A stretch of DNA of 42,090 nt from Betaproteobacteria bacterium (GTDB lineage Bacteria; Pseudomonadota; Gammaproteobacteria; Burkholderiales; SG8-41). The stretch is taken from assembly GCA_025356695.1 (NCBI GenBank), contig JANXSE010000101.1, positions 1 to 42,090 of the forward strand. Reading direction: 5' to 3'. The position numbers and the translations under genes are program-made. Shown piece by piece: positions 33,851 to 41,835 of the stretch. Position 1 is the first letter of the stretch. Each line of letters begins with the position of its first letter. Below the pieces are notes generated by a model. The model worked only from the letters and a program-made list of their open reading frames with translations. It ran no database searches and was not told the DNA's origin.

Positions 33851-35269
33851 ATGCTTTTCGAAATTGAAAAAAATCGAATTGCCGATTTTTTTGCCGGTAT
33901 TGAGCCGTGGAATAAGGCTTACAAACACGCGGGCTTGAGCTATTTTGCGTTTAAGCATGGCGACGAATTCGTGCTGGCACAGGCGCGATTGTTTTTGCGC
34001 TTTACGCCCCCCAATATTCCCGTAAGCCATTTTCAGTCTGCGACTGTACGAGTCGGGTATTACCGATTGGCGGAGCTTGGCCGAACGCCCCATGCAATTG
34101 TTGAGGAATTGCTGAGCGGAAAACTTTTAATGCCACATGGGGCATTGCGTTTCGAACCGGCAAACGGGAGTCAATATTCAGCAGGCTATACGCCTTTTAA
34201 CTATCAAGGCCATCAAAGCGGAAGTCGGATAGCAATTCTTACTTTAACGGGAGCGCAATACGGGCACTTGGTTGATCAATGGCGCTTGGATTGGGAACTC
34301 AAGGCTGCACCTACGCCATATGATAATTTGAACGAATTATTCGTCGAGTACGGGTTGGGCGGATTTAGTCCAAGTACTCCGTCGAATATGGAACTCATTG
34401 CGTTGCCGGCGTGTGAGGTTGATGTTGGTGTCAAAATTTCGGGAACTACGGCATGTCCCGCTGTTCTGATGGCCGATCAACTAGACCCGAACAAATGTTC
34501 TCTGGGGTACCGTGTTTTCCAGCAAGGCAAGGTTGTTAAACGCGCCATTCTGAACGGTGGTGATATGCGCTGGGAGTCGCAGCAGGACATTCTGCGCGGC
34601 TCTGCGGATATTGAACTTCCCGCTGGTGCGGTATTGCAGTGCTTTGCGTCTTATGACGGGCAAACGCAGCACCAAGGCTGGATATCCGACCCTTCAACTG
34701 TTCAAAACCCGAATCGCGCGGTGTACGAAGCGTTTGACGGTCAGTTGACGATTCTGCGGGATTTTCTGGAAAACAGTCAGGGCAAGGGTCGCGATGCGCG
34801 CGATCTTGAGGCAGCTGTCGCCTGGCTGCTGTGGATGCTGGGTTTCGGTGCGGCACACCTTGGCAGTACCGCAAAAACGCAGGACGCGCCCGATCTGATT
34901 GCAACCACGCCCGACGGGAATTTCGTCGTGATCGAATGCACGACGGGGTTGCTCAAGGCAGACAATAAGCTGCCGCGACTCATCGAGCGCGCAGAGACTC
35001 TGCGGAAAAAACTCGAAGCGTCCGGCAACCGCCATTTGCGCGTTTTGTGCGTAATCGTGAGCTCTAAGGCACGCGAAGAAATCAGGGCCGATCTGGAACA
35101 AGCCGAAAAGCTCGGGGTATTAGTCCTGACCAAAGAGGCATTGCTGCAAGCCATTGATCGAACGCTGGTGCTGCAAGATGCCGAAAAGATATATGTAGAA
35201 GGCGAGCGCGTTGTGCAAGAGAACAAGCGCAAATACACGCAGGGGCAACTGCCGCTCGGCAGTGCTTGA
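33851..35269 (+). CDS. Unknown protein with C-terminal PD-(D/E)xK nuclease-like domain
   Basis: This 472-residue protein has no recognised full-length family. Residues 1-300 look like a beta-rich domain of unknown function. The C-terminal part (about 310-400) resembles restriction-endonuclease-like folds: a helix WLLWMLGFGAAH, then APDLIATT with Asp348, and VVIECTTG with Glu362. The usual lysine two residues after the Glu is replaced by Thr364, so catalysis may be lost or the lysine supplied from elsewhere. The first 800 bases are clearly more AT-rich than the neighbours, a sign of transfer. The frame is open further upstream inside pabB, but ATG 33851 is the first sensible start. No partner gene is seen. 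Confidence 0.72.
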   Translation: MLFEIEKNRIADFFAGIEPWNKAYKHAGLSYFAFKHGDEFVLAQARLFLRFTPPNIPVSHFQSATVRVGYYRLAELGRTPHAIVEELLSGKLLMPHGALRFEPANGSQYSAGYTPFNYQGHQSGSRIAILTLTGAQYGHLVDQWRLDWELKAAPTPYDNLNELFVEYGLGGFSPSTPSNMELIALPACEVDVGVKISGTTACPAVLMADQLDPNKCSLGYRVFQQGKVVKRAILNGGDMRWESQQDILRGSADIELPAGAVLQCFASYDGQTQHQGWISDPSTVQNPNRAVYEAFDGQLTILRDFLENSQGKGRDARDLEAAVAWLLWMLGFGAAHLGSTAKTQDAPDLIATTPDGNFVVIECTTGLLKADNKLPRLIERAETLRKKLEASGNRHLRVLCVIVSSKAREEIRADLEQAEKLGVLVLTKEALLQAIDRTLVLQDAEKIYVEGERVVQENKRKYTQGQLPLGSA

Positions 35270-35312
35270 TGCGCTGGCTATCGCAAGCGCGCGGCTGAAG
35301 CGCTGTCGTATC

Positions 35313-35669
35313 TTACAGCCGGGTGTCCATCGCGCGCAGCCGATCGGCGATGACGCGCATGATCTGCAGCGCGAACTTCGGCGTCTGCTGCACCATGAAA
35401 GTGAAGCGCTGCTCGGTGATGGAGACCAGTTTGCAATCGGTGATCGCGATTGCCGTGGCGCTGCGCGGCGCCGCATCGATCAGAGACATTTCGCCGAGCA
35501 CGGCGCCGGGACCCAGCAGTTCAACGTTTTTGCCTTTGACGCTGAGCTGTATCTGCCCTTCGAGCACGACGAACATCAGATGGCCGGCGTCGCCCTCCTT
35601 GAATACGGTCGTGCCGGCGCTGAAAGTGTCGAATTCGGTTTCGTTCTTGAATAAATCGATGGTGACCAC
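35313..35669 (-). CDS. Single cyclic nucleotide-binding domain protein
   Basis: This 118-residue protein is just one cNMP-binding beta-roll. Features are AGTTVFKEGDAGHLMFVVLEG, the GPGAVLGEMSLIDAAPRSATA phosphate-binding cassette broken over two turns, and a C-terminal helix. No helix-turn-helix follows, so it is not a Crp/Fnr regulator. Such proteins may sense cAMP or act as docking parts. A GTG start at 35669 with GGGAG upstream is chosen; another GTG at 35747 would overlap the psd gene and add 26 unlikely residues. The Arg in the PRSATA motif that contacts the cyclic phosphate is present, so binding is plausible. Confidence 0.78.
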   Translation of the reverse strand: MVTIDLFKNETEFDTFSAGTTVFKEGDAGHLMFVVLEGQIQLSVKGKNVELLGPGAVLGEMSLIDAAPRSATAIAITDCKLVSITEQRFTFMVQQTPKFALQIMRVIADRLRAMDTRL

Positions 35670-35730
35670 TGGTGCTCCCAGGATGTGCGTTTGCAACGGT
35701 CCACGCTGTGACAAATTTACTGCAGTTGTA

Positions 35731-36609
35731 TTACGGTTTTGTGACACTCATGCGCATCAGGGGTTCGCCGGCGCGGATTGCCTTGCCTTCCCGCAGGCCC
35801 GCGCACAGCGTAAAGCCTCGCGGTGCGAAGACGATGATGGTCGAGCCATGCTCGAACCAGCCCATTTCCGCGCCTTTGCCGAAATTTGCGCTGCAGGCGA
35901 TTTCGTTCGGCCCGCGATAGTTCAGATGCAGCAGCACGTCGAGGAAATGCAGCCGGATGCTGGCGACTAAGACCGCCGCCACCGGCACCAGCAGCAGCGG
36001 CGCGCCGTTCGCGCTTAGGCGCGTGACGATGGCGGCGCGCTCGTTTTTGCAGAACAGTTTTTCGACGCGTGCCAGCGCGATCGGATTGACGTTCCAGGTG
36101 TCGCCCGAAAAATAGGTGACGCGTTCGACCTGCAGATCGTGCGGCGCGTGAAAGCGGTGATACATGCTTGAACTGATGCGCAGCGTGGCGTAGCAGCCGT
36201 CGCGCACGAGGTTGATCGTCGCCGCGTCGCCGAGCAGCTCTTCGAGCGTGTACGGAAAGCCCTTGGCCTGAAACACGCGCGTGCCGTCGATCGCGCCGCA
36301 GGCGCCAACGATGGCGTCGCAAGGGCTCGCTATTACCGCGGGATCGGGATCGAAGGGCCGCGCGCCGTCTTTGAGTTCGCGAATGAAGCAGTCATGCAGG
36401 CTCGTGAAGCACGATTTCTTGGCCTCGGCGAGATCGAGTTCGGCGAACGACTGCCAGCAGGCGAGCGACAGATTGCGCACCAGCGGTTGTTCGATTTTGC
36501 TGAACCAGCCCATGAAGCGCGTCAGTGTCTGGCGCGGGATGCGGTTGGTGAGCAGGAAGTTGATGTCCTCCTGTGCAAACAGATTCACGATCTGCGCGGG
36601 TAGTTTCAT
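35731..36609 (-). CDS. psd: Phosphatidylserine decarboxylase
   Basis: This 292-residue enzyme has the N-terminal FIRELKDGARPFDP block, ASPCDAIVGACG, the histidine-containing SSMYHRFHAPHD and the self-cleavage site HGST near residue 255. In E. coli the site reads LGST; the serine that becomes the pyruvoyl group is conserved here. It converts phosphatidylserine to phosphatidylethanolamine at the inner membrane. The longer spacing and HGST form resemble the large bacterial (non-short) type. It is divergent from a class III aminotransferase gene with 44 bases between the starts, suggesting shared control within an envelope lipid cluster. Confidence 0.9.
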   Translation of the reverse strand: MKLPAQIVNLFAQEDINFLLTNRIPRQTLTRFMGWFSKIEQPLVRNLSLACWQSFAELDLAEAKKSCFTSLHDCFIRELKDGARPFDPDPAVIASPCDAIVGACGAIDGTRVFQAKGFPYTLEELLGDAATINLVRDGCYATLRISSSMYHRFHAPHDLQVERVTYFSGDTWNVNPIALARVEKLFCKNERAAIVTRLSANGAPLLLVPVAAVLVASIRLHFLDVLLHLNYRGPNEIACSANFGKGAEMGWFEHGSTIIVFAPRGFTLCAGLREGKAIRAGEPLMRMSVTKP

Positions 36610-36653
36610 CTGTTTGTAAACTGTTTCAGGTAAATGAAGGGTGGAGGTGACGC

Positions 36654-38312
36654 ATGGACGAAGCCCTGATCATATACGCACTGGGTGCGGCCGCCGCGGC
36701 AGTCGCGCTGCCCAAAATCAAAACCCGCCTTGAACTGTCGAAAGCGAAGCATCCGTCGCTGTCCGGGCACTCGCGCATGGCGCGCCGCATCGCCGCGCTG
36801 CTGCCGTACTACGAATATGACGAGGCGCGCATCTTCAACTGCGACGGCGCGCCGCAGGACGTTGCCGCACGGCGCCGTGCCGCCTTCCTGCGCCTCGCTG
36901 AACTTTACCGGCAGCGTTATCCGAAGGGCGCGGCGCTGACGGCGGAAGCGGCCCGCGGCATTTCGGACCTGCAGTTCACCGGCGCCTACCGCGTGCCCTT
37001 CCAGTTCAGCCGCTATGTGCGCGAGCACATCAAAGGCAGTTCTTTCGTCGCCTCGAGCGCGGGCGTCACGGTCACCGACGTCGATGGCAACGAGTTCTAC
37101 GACCTGACCGGTTCTTACGGCGTCAATGTTTTCGGCAACGATTTCTACAAGTCGTGCATGGCCGAGGGCAGCGCGCGCGTCGCGGCGCTGGGCCCGGTGC
37201 TCGGCAGCTATCATCCGCTGGTGGCCGACAACGTGCGCCGCCTGCGCGAAATCTCCGGGCTCGACGAAGTGTCGTTTCACATGTCGGGTACCGAAGCCGT
37301 CATGCAGGCGGTGCGCCTGGCGCGTTACCACACGCGCCGCACCCACCTCGTGCGTTTTTGCGGTGCCTATCACGGCTGGTGGGGCGACGTGCAGCCCGGC
37401 CCCGGCAATCCGCAGATTGCCCACGAGACCTATACGCTTAAGGACATGGACGCCGATTCGCTGCGCGTGCTGCGGCGCCGGCGCGACATTGCCTGCGTGC
37501 TGGTCAACCCGTTGCAGGCGCTGCATCCGAACGGCAGCGCGCCGGGCGATTCCTCGCTGATCGACAGTTCGCGGCGCGCGCATTTCGACCGCGCGCGCTA
37601 TACCGAGTGGCTGACGCAACTGCGCGCCGTCTGCAGCGAACGCAACATCGTGCTGATTTTCGACGAGGTGTTCGTCGGGTTTCGCATCGCCGCCGGCGGT
37701 GCCCAGGAATATTTCGGCGTGCGCGCCGACATGGTCACCTACGGCAAAACCCTCGGCGGCGGCTTTCCGGTCGGCGTGGTCTGCGGCCGCGCCGATCTGA
37801 TGAAACGTTTTCGCCCAGAACGCCCGGCCGATATCTGTTTTGCGCGCGGCACTTTCAACTCGCACCCCTACGTAATGGCGGCGATGCAGGTGTTTCTTGA
37901 GCGTCTCGAAACACAAAAGGTGCGCGCGCTCTACGTCAACCTCGACGCGCACTGGAACGGCCGCGCGGCGCGCTTGAACGAGCGCCTGCGTGAAGCCGAC
38001 CTGCCGGTGCAGGTCGCCAATCTGTCGTCGATCTGGACGGTCTGTTATACCCGGCCGTCGCGCTACAACTGGATGCTGCAGTATTACCTGCGCGCCGAAG
38101 GGCTGGCGTTGAGCTGGATCGGCACCGGCCGCCTGATCTTCAGCCTCAATTACAGCGACGGCGATTTCGAAGCCGTCTGCGAACGCTTTGTCGCCGCCGC
38201 CAACGCCATGCAGCGCGACGGCTGGTGGTGGCGCAATCCGCAACTGACCGACAAGGCGATCAAGCGCGGCATCCTGCGCGAACTGCTGGCGCGACGTTTC
38301 GGCGCACAATAA
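36654..38312 (+). CDS. Class III PLP-dependent aminotransferase (glutamate-1-semialdehyde aminomutase-like)
   Basis: This 552-residue protein has a class III aminotransferase domain from about residue 120. Visible motifs are SGTEAVMQAVRLARYHT, GAYHGWWGD, FDEVFVGFR (Asp337 to the PLP ring nitrogen) and TYGKTLGGGFPVG with Lys365 as the PLP lysine. It is nearest to glutamate-1-semialdehyde aminomutases but about 120 residues longer at the N-terminus, where a hydrophobic stretch (residues 4-20) may tether it to the membrane. It is therefore unlikely to be HemL. Good ribosome site GGAGGTGA. Neighbouring lipid genes suggest an amino group on a lipid or sugar head group, which is inference. Confidence 0.82.
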   Translation: MDEALIIYALGAAAAAVALPKIKTRLELSKAKHPSLSGHSRMARRIAALLPYYEYDEARIFNCDGAPQDVAARRRAAFLRLAELYRQRYPKGAALTAEAARGISDLQFTGAYRVPFQFSRYVREHIKGSSFVASSAGVTVTDVDGNEFYDLTGSYGVNVFGNDFYKSCMAEGSARVAALGPVLGSYHPLVADNVRRLREISGLDEVSFHMSGTEAVMQAVRLARYHTRRTHLVRFCGAYHGWWGDVQPGPGNPQIAHETYTLKDMDADSLRVLRRRRDIACVLVNPLQALHPNGSAPGDSSLIDSSRRAHFDRARYTEWLTQLRAVCSERNIVLIFDEVFVGFRIAAGGAQEYFGVRADMVTYGKTLGGGFPVGVVCGRADLMKRFRPERPADICFARGTFNSHPYVMAAMQVFLERLETQKVRALYVNLDAHWNGRAARLNERLREADLPVQVANLSSIWTVCYTRPSRYNWMLQYYLRAEGLALSWIGTGRLIFSLNYSDGDFEAVCERFVAAANAMQRDGWWWRNPQLTDKAIKRGILRELLARRFGAQ

Positions 38313-38416
38313 AAACGCACTCGCAGCGCCGGCGCGGCGCGCGCTTGTCCGCAGACACGGTTTCAACGGGTATCGTGCGCGTCGATTAAAAAGTTGCGCA
38401 GCGTACAACGACAAAG

Positions 38417-38449
38417 ACGACAAAGGGGGCGTGTTGCCCCCGTTGTCGT
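38417..38449. terminator. Strong hairpin between convergent genes
   Basis: ACGACAA and GGGGGC (38417-38430) pair with GCCCCC and TTGTCGT (38436-38449) with one A-G mismatch and a GTGTT loop. No T-run follows, so it may be an atypical bidirectional terminator for the aminotransferase gene and the convergent membrane protein gene. The other 130 bases of the gap hold nothing I can identify. Confidence 0.55.
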
Positions 38450-38479
38450 GTCGTAGCCGCAAGTTCCCGGCAGAATCGC

Positions 38480-39085
38480 TCAGGCGTGCTGATTGTGTAG
38501 CGCAGGGTCGATCAACTCGCCGCGCAAGAGTGCCAGCGGTGCTCTCCAGTAGAGCATGAGGTCGTGGAAGGGATCGGTCAGGATCTTTGTCAGCCAGACC
38601 AGACCGGTCTGCACGTTCTTCAGGAAGAACAGGTGCACGGTGCGGAACAGCAGGCCGCCGACGCCGATCGTCAGCCACACCGCGCCCATTTTCTGCACGA
38701 AGCTCATGCCGTCGTTGGCGTGGAAGATGCCGAACAGCGATGCGTCGAAATACAGCACGACCGGCGCCAGCGCCCAGATCGTCAGCAGCACGACTTTGCG
38801 TTTGAGGTTGTAGCCGACCTTGATCGATTCCTTGTATTCGTGCGTCGCCTGGTTTACTTCGTCATAGCCTTTCGGTTCGAAGAAAAAATGTCCGATTTGG
38901 CGGCTGACCATGGCGGCGAGCCAGCCGATTAACGCGGCGGCGACCGGGTCGGTAAAGATCAACGCGTAAGCGGTGAGAAAACTCAGGGCGCTGACGAAAT
39001 GCAGCGACTGGTTGATGCGGCTGTGGTGGTAGTAGCGGTGGTCGTCCCAGCGCTGCGTTCTGAGCGCTTCCAGAAAATCCTTCAT
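38480..39085 (-). CDS. DUF962/Mpo1-like membrane protein
   Basis: This 201-residue protein has about four hydrophobic helices. It shows two His-containing motifs, YYHHSRINQSLHF and QIGHFFFEPKG, at spacing like that in DUF962/Mpo1 proteins, where His residues are thought to bind iron. In yeast, Mpo1 is a dioxygenase that shortens 2-hydroxy fatty acids. Assignment is by motif resemblance only. The start at 39085 has AAGGAG at 39091-39096; an extension to 39130 is not needed. It is divergent from a glycosyltransferase gene with 212 bases in between, and convergent with the aminotransferase gene. Confidence 0.6.
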   Translation of the reverse strand: MKDFLEALRTQRWDDHRYYHHSRINQSLHFVSALSFLTAYALIFTDPVAAALIGWLAAMVSRQIGHFFFEPKGYDEVNQATHEYKESIKVGYNLKRKVVLLTIWALAPVVLYFDASLFGIFHANDGMSFVQKMGAVWLTIGVGGLLFRTVHLFFLKNVQTGLVWLTKILTDPFHDLMLYWRAPLALLRGELIDPALHNQHA

Positions 39086-39297
39086 GACATCTCCTTTGCC
39101 GGTGAGCTGAAAAATTACTGCTGCCGTCATGTTGACGCCGCAATGCTGCGGTTTGTTTACCGGCGTTTTACAAACGCGTGACGGCCTGCATGAAACATCC
39201 GCGCAGGAAAATCCGGCGCTGTCATTAAAGTTTCTCGAAGCGCCGGCATGATCGGGCGGTGCAAAGCGACTTTATCATTCTCGAGAGATTCCCGGTC

Positions 39298-40494
39298 ATG
39301 AAAAAATGCCTGCGCATTGCCTTCGTTACTGAAACCTATCCGCCCGAGATCAACGGTGTGGCCAATACGGCGGCGCAATTCGTCGATGGTTTGCGCGCGC
39401 GCAATCACGAAATTCAGCTGGTGCGTCCGCGCCAGAGCCGCGGCGATCTTGCCGGCGAAAGCGCCGGTTTTCACGAAGTGCTGTTGCGCGGACTGCCCAT
39501 ACCGCGCTATCCGGGATTAAAAATGGGGCTGCCGGCGAAACGGGCACTGATCCGTTTGTGGTCGCTGCACCGTCCGGATGTTGTTCACATTGTGACGGAA
39601 GGACCGCTCGGCTGGTCGGCGCTGCGGGCCGCGCATACATTAAAATTGCCGGTCAGTTCGGATTTTAGGACCAATTTTCATGCCTATAGCCGTCATTACG
39701 GGCTGGGCTGGCTGCAGAAACCGATTGCGGCTTACCTGCGCAGGTTTCACAACCGCACGATGCTGACACTGGTGCCGACCGATGTGCTGCGGCGCGAACT
39801 CGCCGCGCGCGGTTTTCGCAATCTGCGTGTCGTGGCGCGCGGTGTCGATACGCAGAGATTTTCGCCGTCGCATCGCAGCGAAGCGCTGCGTGCGAGCTGG
39901 GGCGCTGCAGCGGACGACACCGTGCTCTTGCACGTCGGCCGCCTCGCGCCGGAAAAAAACCTCGAACCGGTCATACTCGCCTTTGAACGGATCCGCCAGA
40001 GCCTGCCGCGCACCAGACTGGTATTTGTCGGTGACGGTCCGGCGCGCGCGCAACTGGTGACGCGCTGCCCCGATGCAATCTTCGCCGGCATGCGCAGCGG
40101 AGAAGATCTCGCTGCCCACTATGCCTCGGGCGATGTGTTTCTGTTCGCCAGCTTGACCGAAACCTTCGGCAATGTGACGGTCGAGGCGATGGCGAGTGGT
40201 CTGGCGGTGGTTGCCTACGACTATGCGGCGGCGGCCGAGCACATCGAACACGGACGCAACGGCTTGCGCGTCAGTTACGACGATACGAACGAGTTTGTGC
40301 GGTTGGCGGCGGCGCTGGTGGCTACAAGATCGCGTATCAGCGAGCTTGGCGCGGCGGCGCGGACAACGGCCGGCGCGCTGGCGTGGTCGTGCGTGGTCGA
40401 ACAGTTTGAGACCCTGTTGCTGGCGGTTGCCGGTTCGCAGTCAGCGGGGCAGGAGATCGCCGGCGTCCATCCGCTTGCCAGCGGCGCCGCTTGA
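39298..40494 (+). CDS. GT4 family glycosyltransferase
   Basis: This 398-residue protein has the GT-B fold of family GT4. The N-domain opens IAFVTETYPPEINGVANTA and contains SSDFRTNFHAYSRHYG. The C-domain has VLLHVGRLAPEKNLEPV and the donor-binding EX7E region, TETFGNVTVEAMASGLAVV. Its opening and the RTNFHAYSRHYG loop resemble bacterial glycolipid glucosyl- or mannosyltransferases acting on diacylglycerol or phosphatidylinositol. ATG 39298 is used; an in-frame GTG at 39259 is possible. The last 54 bases overlap, in antisense, the end of the next glycosyltransferase gene. Confidence 0.9.
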   Translation: MKKCLRIAFVTETYPPEINGVANTAAQFVDGLRARNHEIQLVRPRQSRGDLAGESAGFHEVLLRGLPIPRYPGLKMGLPAKRALIRLWSLHRPDVVHIVTEGPLGWSALRAAHTLKLPVSSDFRTNFHAYSRHYGLGWLQKPIAAYLRRFHNRTMLTLVPTDVLRRELAARGFRNLRVVARGVDTQRFSPSHRSEALRASWGAAADDTVLLHVGRLAPEKNLEPVILAFERIRQSLPRTRLVFVGDGPARAQLVTRCPDAIFAGMRSGEDLAAHYASGDVFLFASLTETFGNVTVEAMASGLAVVAYDYAAAAEHIEHGRNGLRVSYDDTNEFVRLAAALVATRSRISELGAAARTTAGALAWSCVVEQFETLLLAVAGSQSAGQEIAGVHPLASGAA

Positions 40495-41661
40495 TGATCG
40501 AGCGGCGTAGCGTTCGATAACGCCGGCGTAGACGCGTAGCAGGCGTTCGGCCTGCGCGCCTGCGCTCCATTCCGTCGCATAAGCGCGGCCTTCGTCGCCA
40601 AGGTGGCGGCGCAGCGCGGGTGAGGCGAGCAGCTCGCATACAGTGCCGGCAAATGCCTGCTCGTCGGCCCGCGCGACCAGCGCGCCGCGGCCCGCCTCAA
40701 GTATATCGATGGCGCCCATTTCCGCGATCGATACGACCGGCACGCCGAGCGCCATCGCCTCGAGCAGCACCAGGCCCTGAGTTTCGGTGCGCGAGGCGAA
40801 GACGAAGGCGTCGCCGGCGCGATAGCAGTCGAGCAGGCTGGAGGCGCGATCCAGATAGCCGATAAATTTTACGTTGGCGTCGAGCAGCAGGCTGCGCGCC
40901 AGACTTTGCAATTGCGGCAGCGCCGGGCCTTCGCCTGCGATGAGCAGCAGTACATCCGGGTAACGCGTGCGCACGTGCAGCAGCATGTGCAACAGAAAAT
41001 CGATGTTCTTTTCGAACGCAACGCGGCCGACGTGAACAAGCAGCGGTCGCTGCGGCGGGATTCCATGCAGTTCACGGAAAGCCGCGCCGTCACCGCCGGC
41101 GAGTTCCTCAAGCCGGACGCCGGTCGGCAACACGGTCATCGGAGATTGCACGCCGTAGGCGGTCAGCGCGGAAAGCATGGCGCGCGACGGTACCACCAGT
41201 GCGTCGACCTGATTGCCCTGGCGGCGTGAAAACATCCGCGCGAATGCGCGCATCAGTGCGCGCGGTGCGAACGGCACATAGTGATACAGATATTCTTCGA
41301 AAAACGTGTGATAGGTCGCAACGCAGGGCACGCCGAGTTCGCGCGCGATTTTCAGGCCGGCGTAGTGCGCGGCAAACGGCGTCTGAATATGCACGAGATC
41401 AATGCCGCGCAGCGCCGTGTGCGCGTGCAGGTTCTTCAGCGCATGCCGTTGCATCAAGCGGTCTTCCGGATCGAGCGGGATTTGCCGCGCCGGAATGCGG
41501 ATGATGCCGGGTTCGTCGACCTGCTGTGCGCCGGCATAGTCGGGTGCGGCAATCACGACCTCGTGGCCGAGCGCCTGCAATTCGCGGCGGAAAGTGCGCA
41601 TCGACGTGGATACTCCGTTGATGCGGGGGAAATATACGTCGGAAATATAGAGTATGCGCAA
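40441..41661 (-). CDS. GT4 family glycosyltransferase (diacylglycerol glucosyltransferase-like)
   Basis: This 406-residue GT-B enzyme opens LYISDVYFPRINGVSTSMR. It has ATYHTFFEEYLYHYVPF in the acceptor domain, PLLVHVGRVAFEKNIDFLL in the linker and the EX7E motif in RTETQGLVLLEAMALGVPVV. The HTFFEEYLHY element is typical of 1,2-diacylglycerol alpha-glucosyltransferases and their relatives. No ATG lies at the natural N-terminus, so a TTG at 41661 is taken as start; no clear ribosome site is seen, and expression may be low. The gene converges with the other GT4 gene, overlapping it by 54 bases. Both may add sugars to the same lipid. Confidence 0.87.
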   Translation of the reverse strand: MRILYISDVYFPRINGVSTSMRTFRRELQALGHEVVIAAPDYAGAQQVDEPGIIRIPARQIPLDPEDRLMQRHALKNLHAHTALRGIDLVHIQTPFAAHYAGLKIARELGVPCVATYHTFFEEYLYHYVPFAPRALMRAFARMFSRRQGNQVDALVVPSRAMLSALTAYGVQSPMTVLPTGVRLEELAGGDGAAFRELHGIPPQRPLLVHVGRVAFEKNIDFLLHMLLHVRTRYPDVLLLIAGEGPALPQLQSLARSLLLDANVKFIGYLDRASSLLDCYRAGDAFVFASRTETQGLVLLEAMALGVPVVSIAEMGAIDILEAGRGALVARADEQAFAGTVCELLASPALRRHLGDEGRAYATEWSAGAQAERLLRVYAGVIERYAARSSSGAAGKRMDAGDLLPR

Positions 41662-41835
41662 CGGTCAGCAATCGAATGGCGACGCCTCACTATAAAGAAT
41701 CGACGTTACGGTTTTGCGACAAACGCCCGTTGCTTGAAAAAAATCGCCGTGACGAAATTATCTTCGGATAAATTGATTTTTAATTGAAAAGCTGGAGTAT
41801 CTTGCGCGCTGGTTATCGGTTGGCGAGGTTTGCGC

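Noticed and set aside
35707..35750. TGTGA half-sites as a CRP operator near the psd stop and the cyclic-nucleotide-binding gene
   Set aside because: The half-sites are in direct rather than inverted orientation and lie partly in coding sequence, so the match to a CRP site is poor.
36606..38678. A 690-codon open frame on the minus strand
   Set aside because: It is the antisense shadow of the aminotransferase gene in GC-rich DNA. Its product is rich in Arg, His and Ala with no motif, while the plus strand has clear PLP-enzyme motifs.
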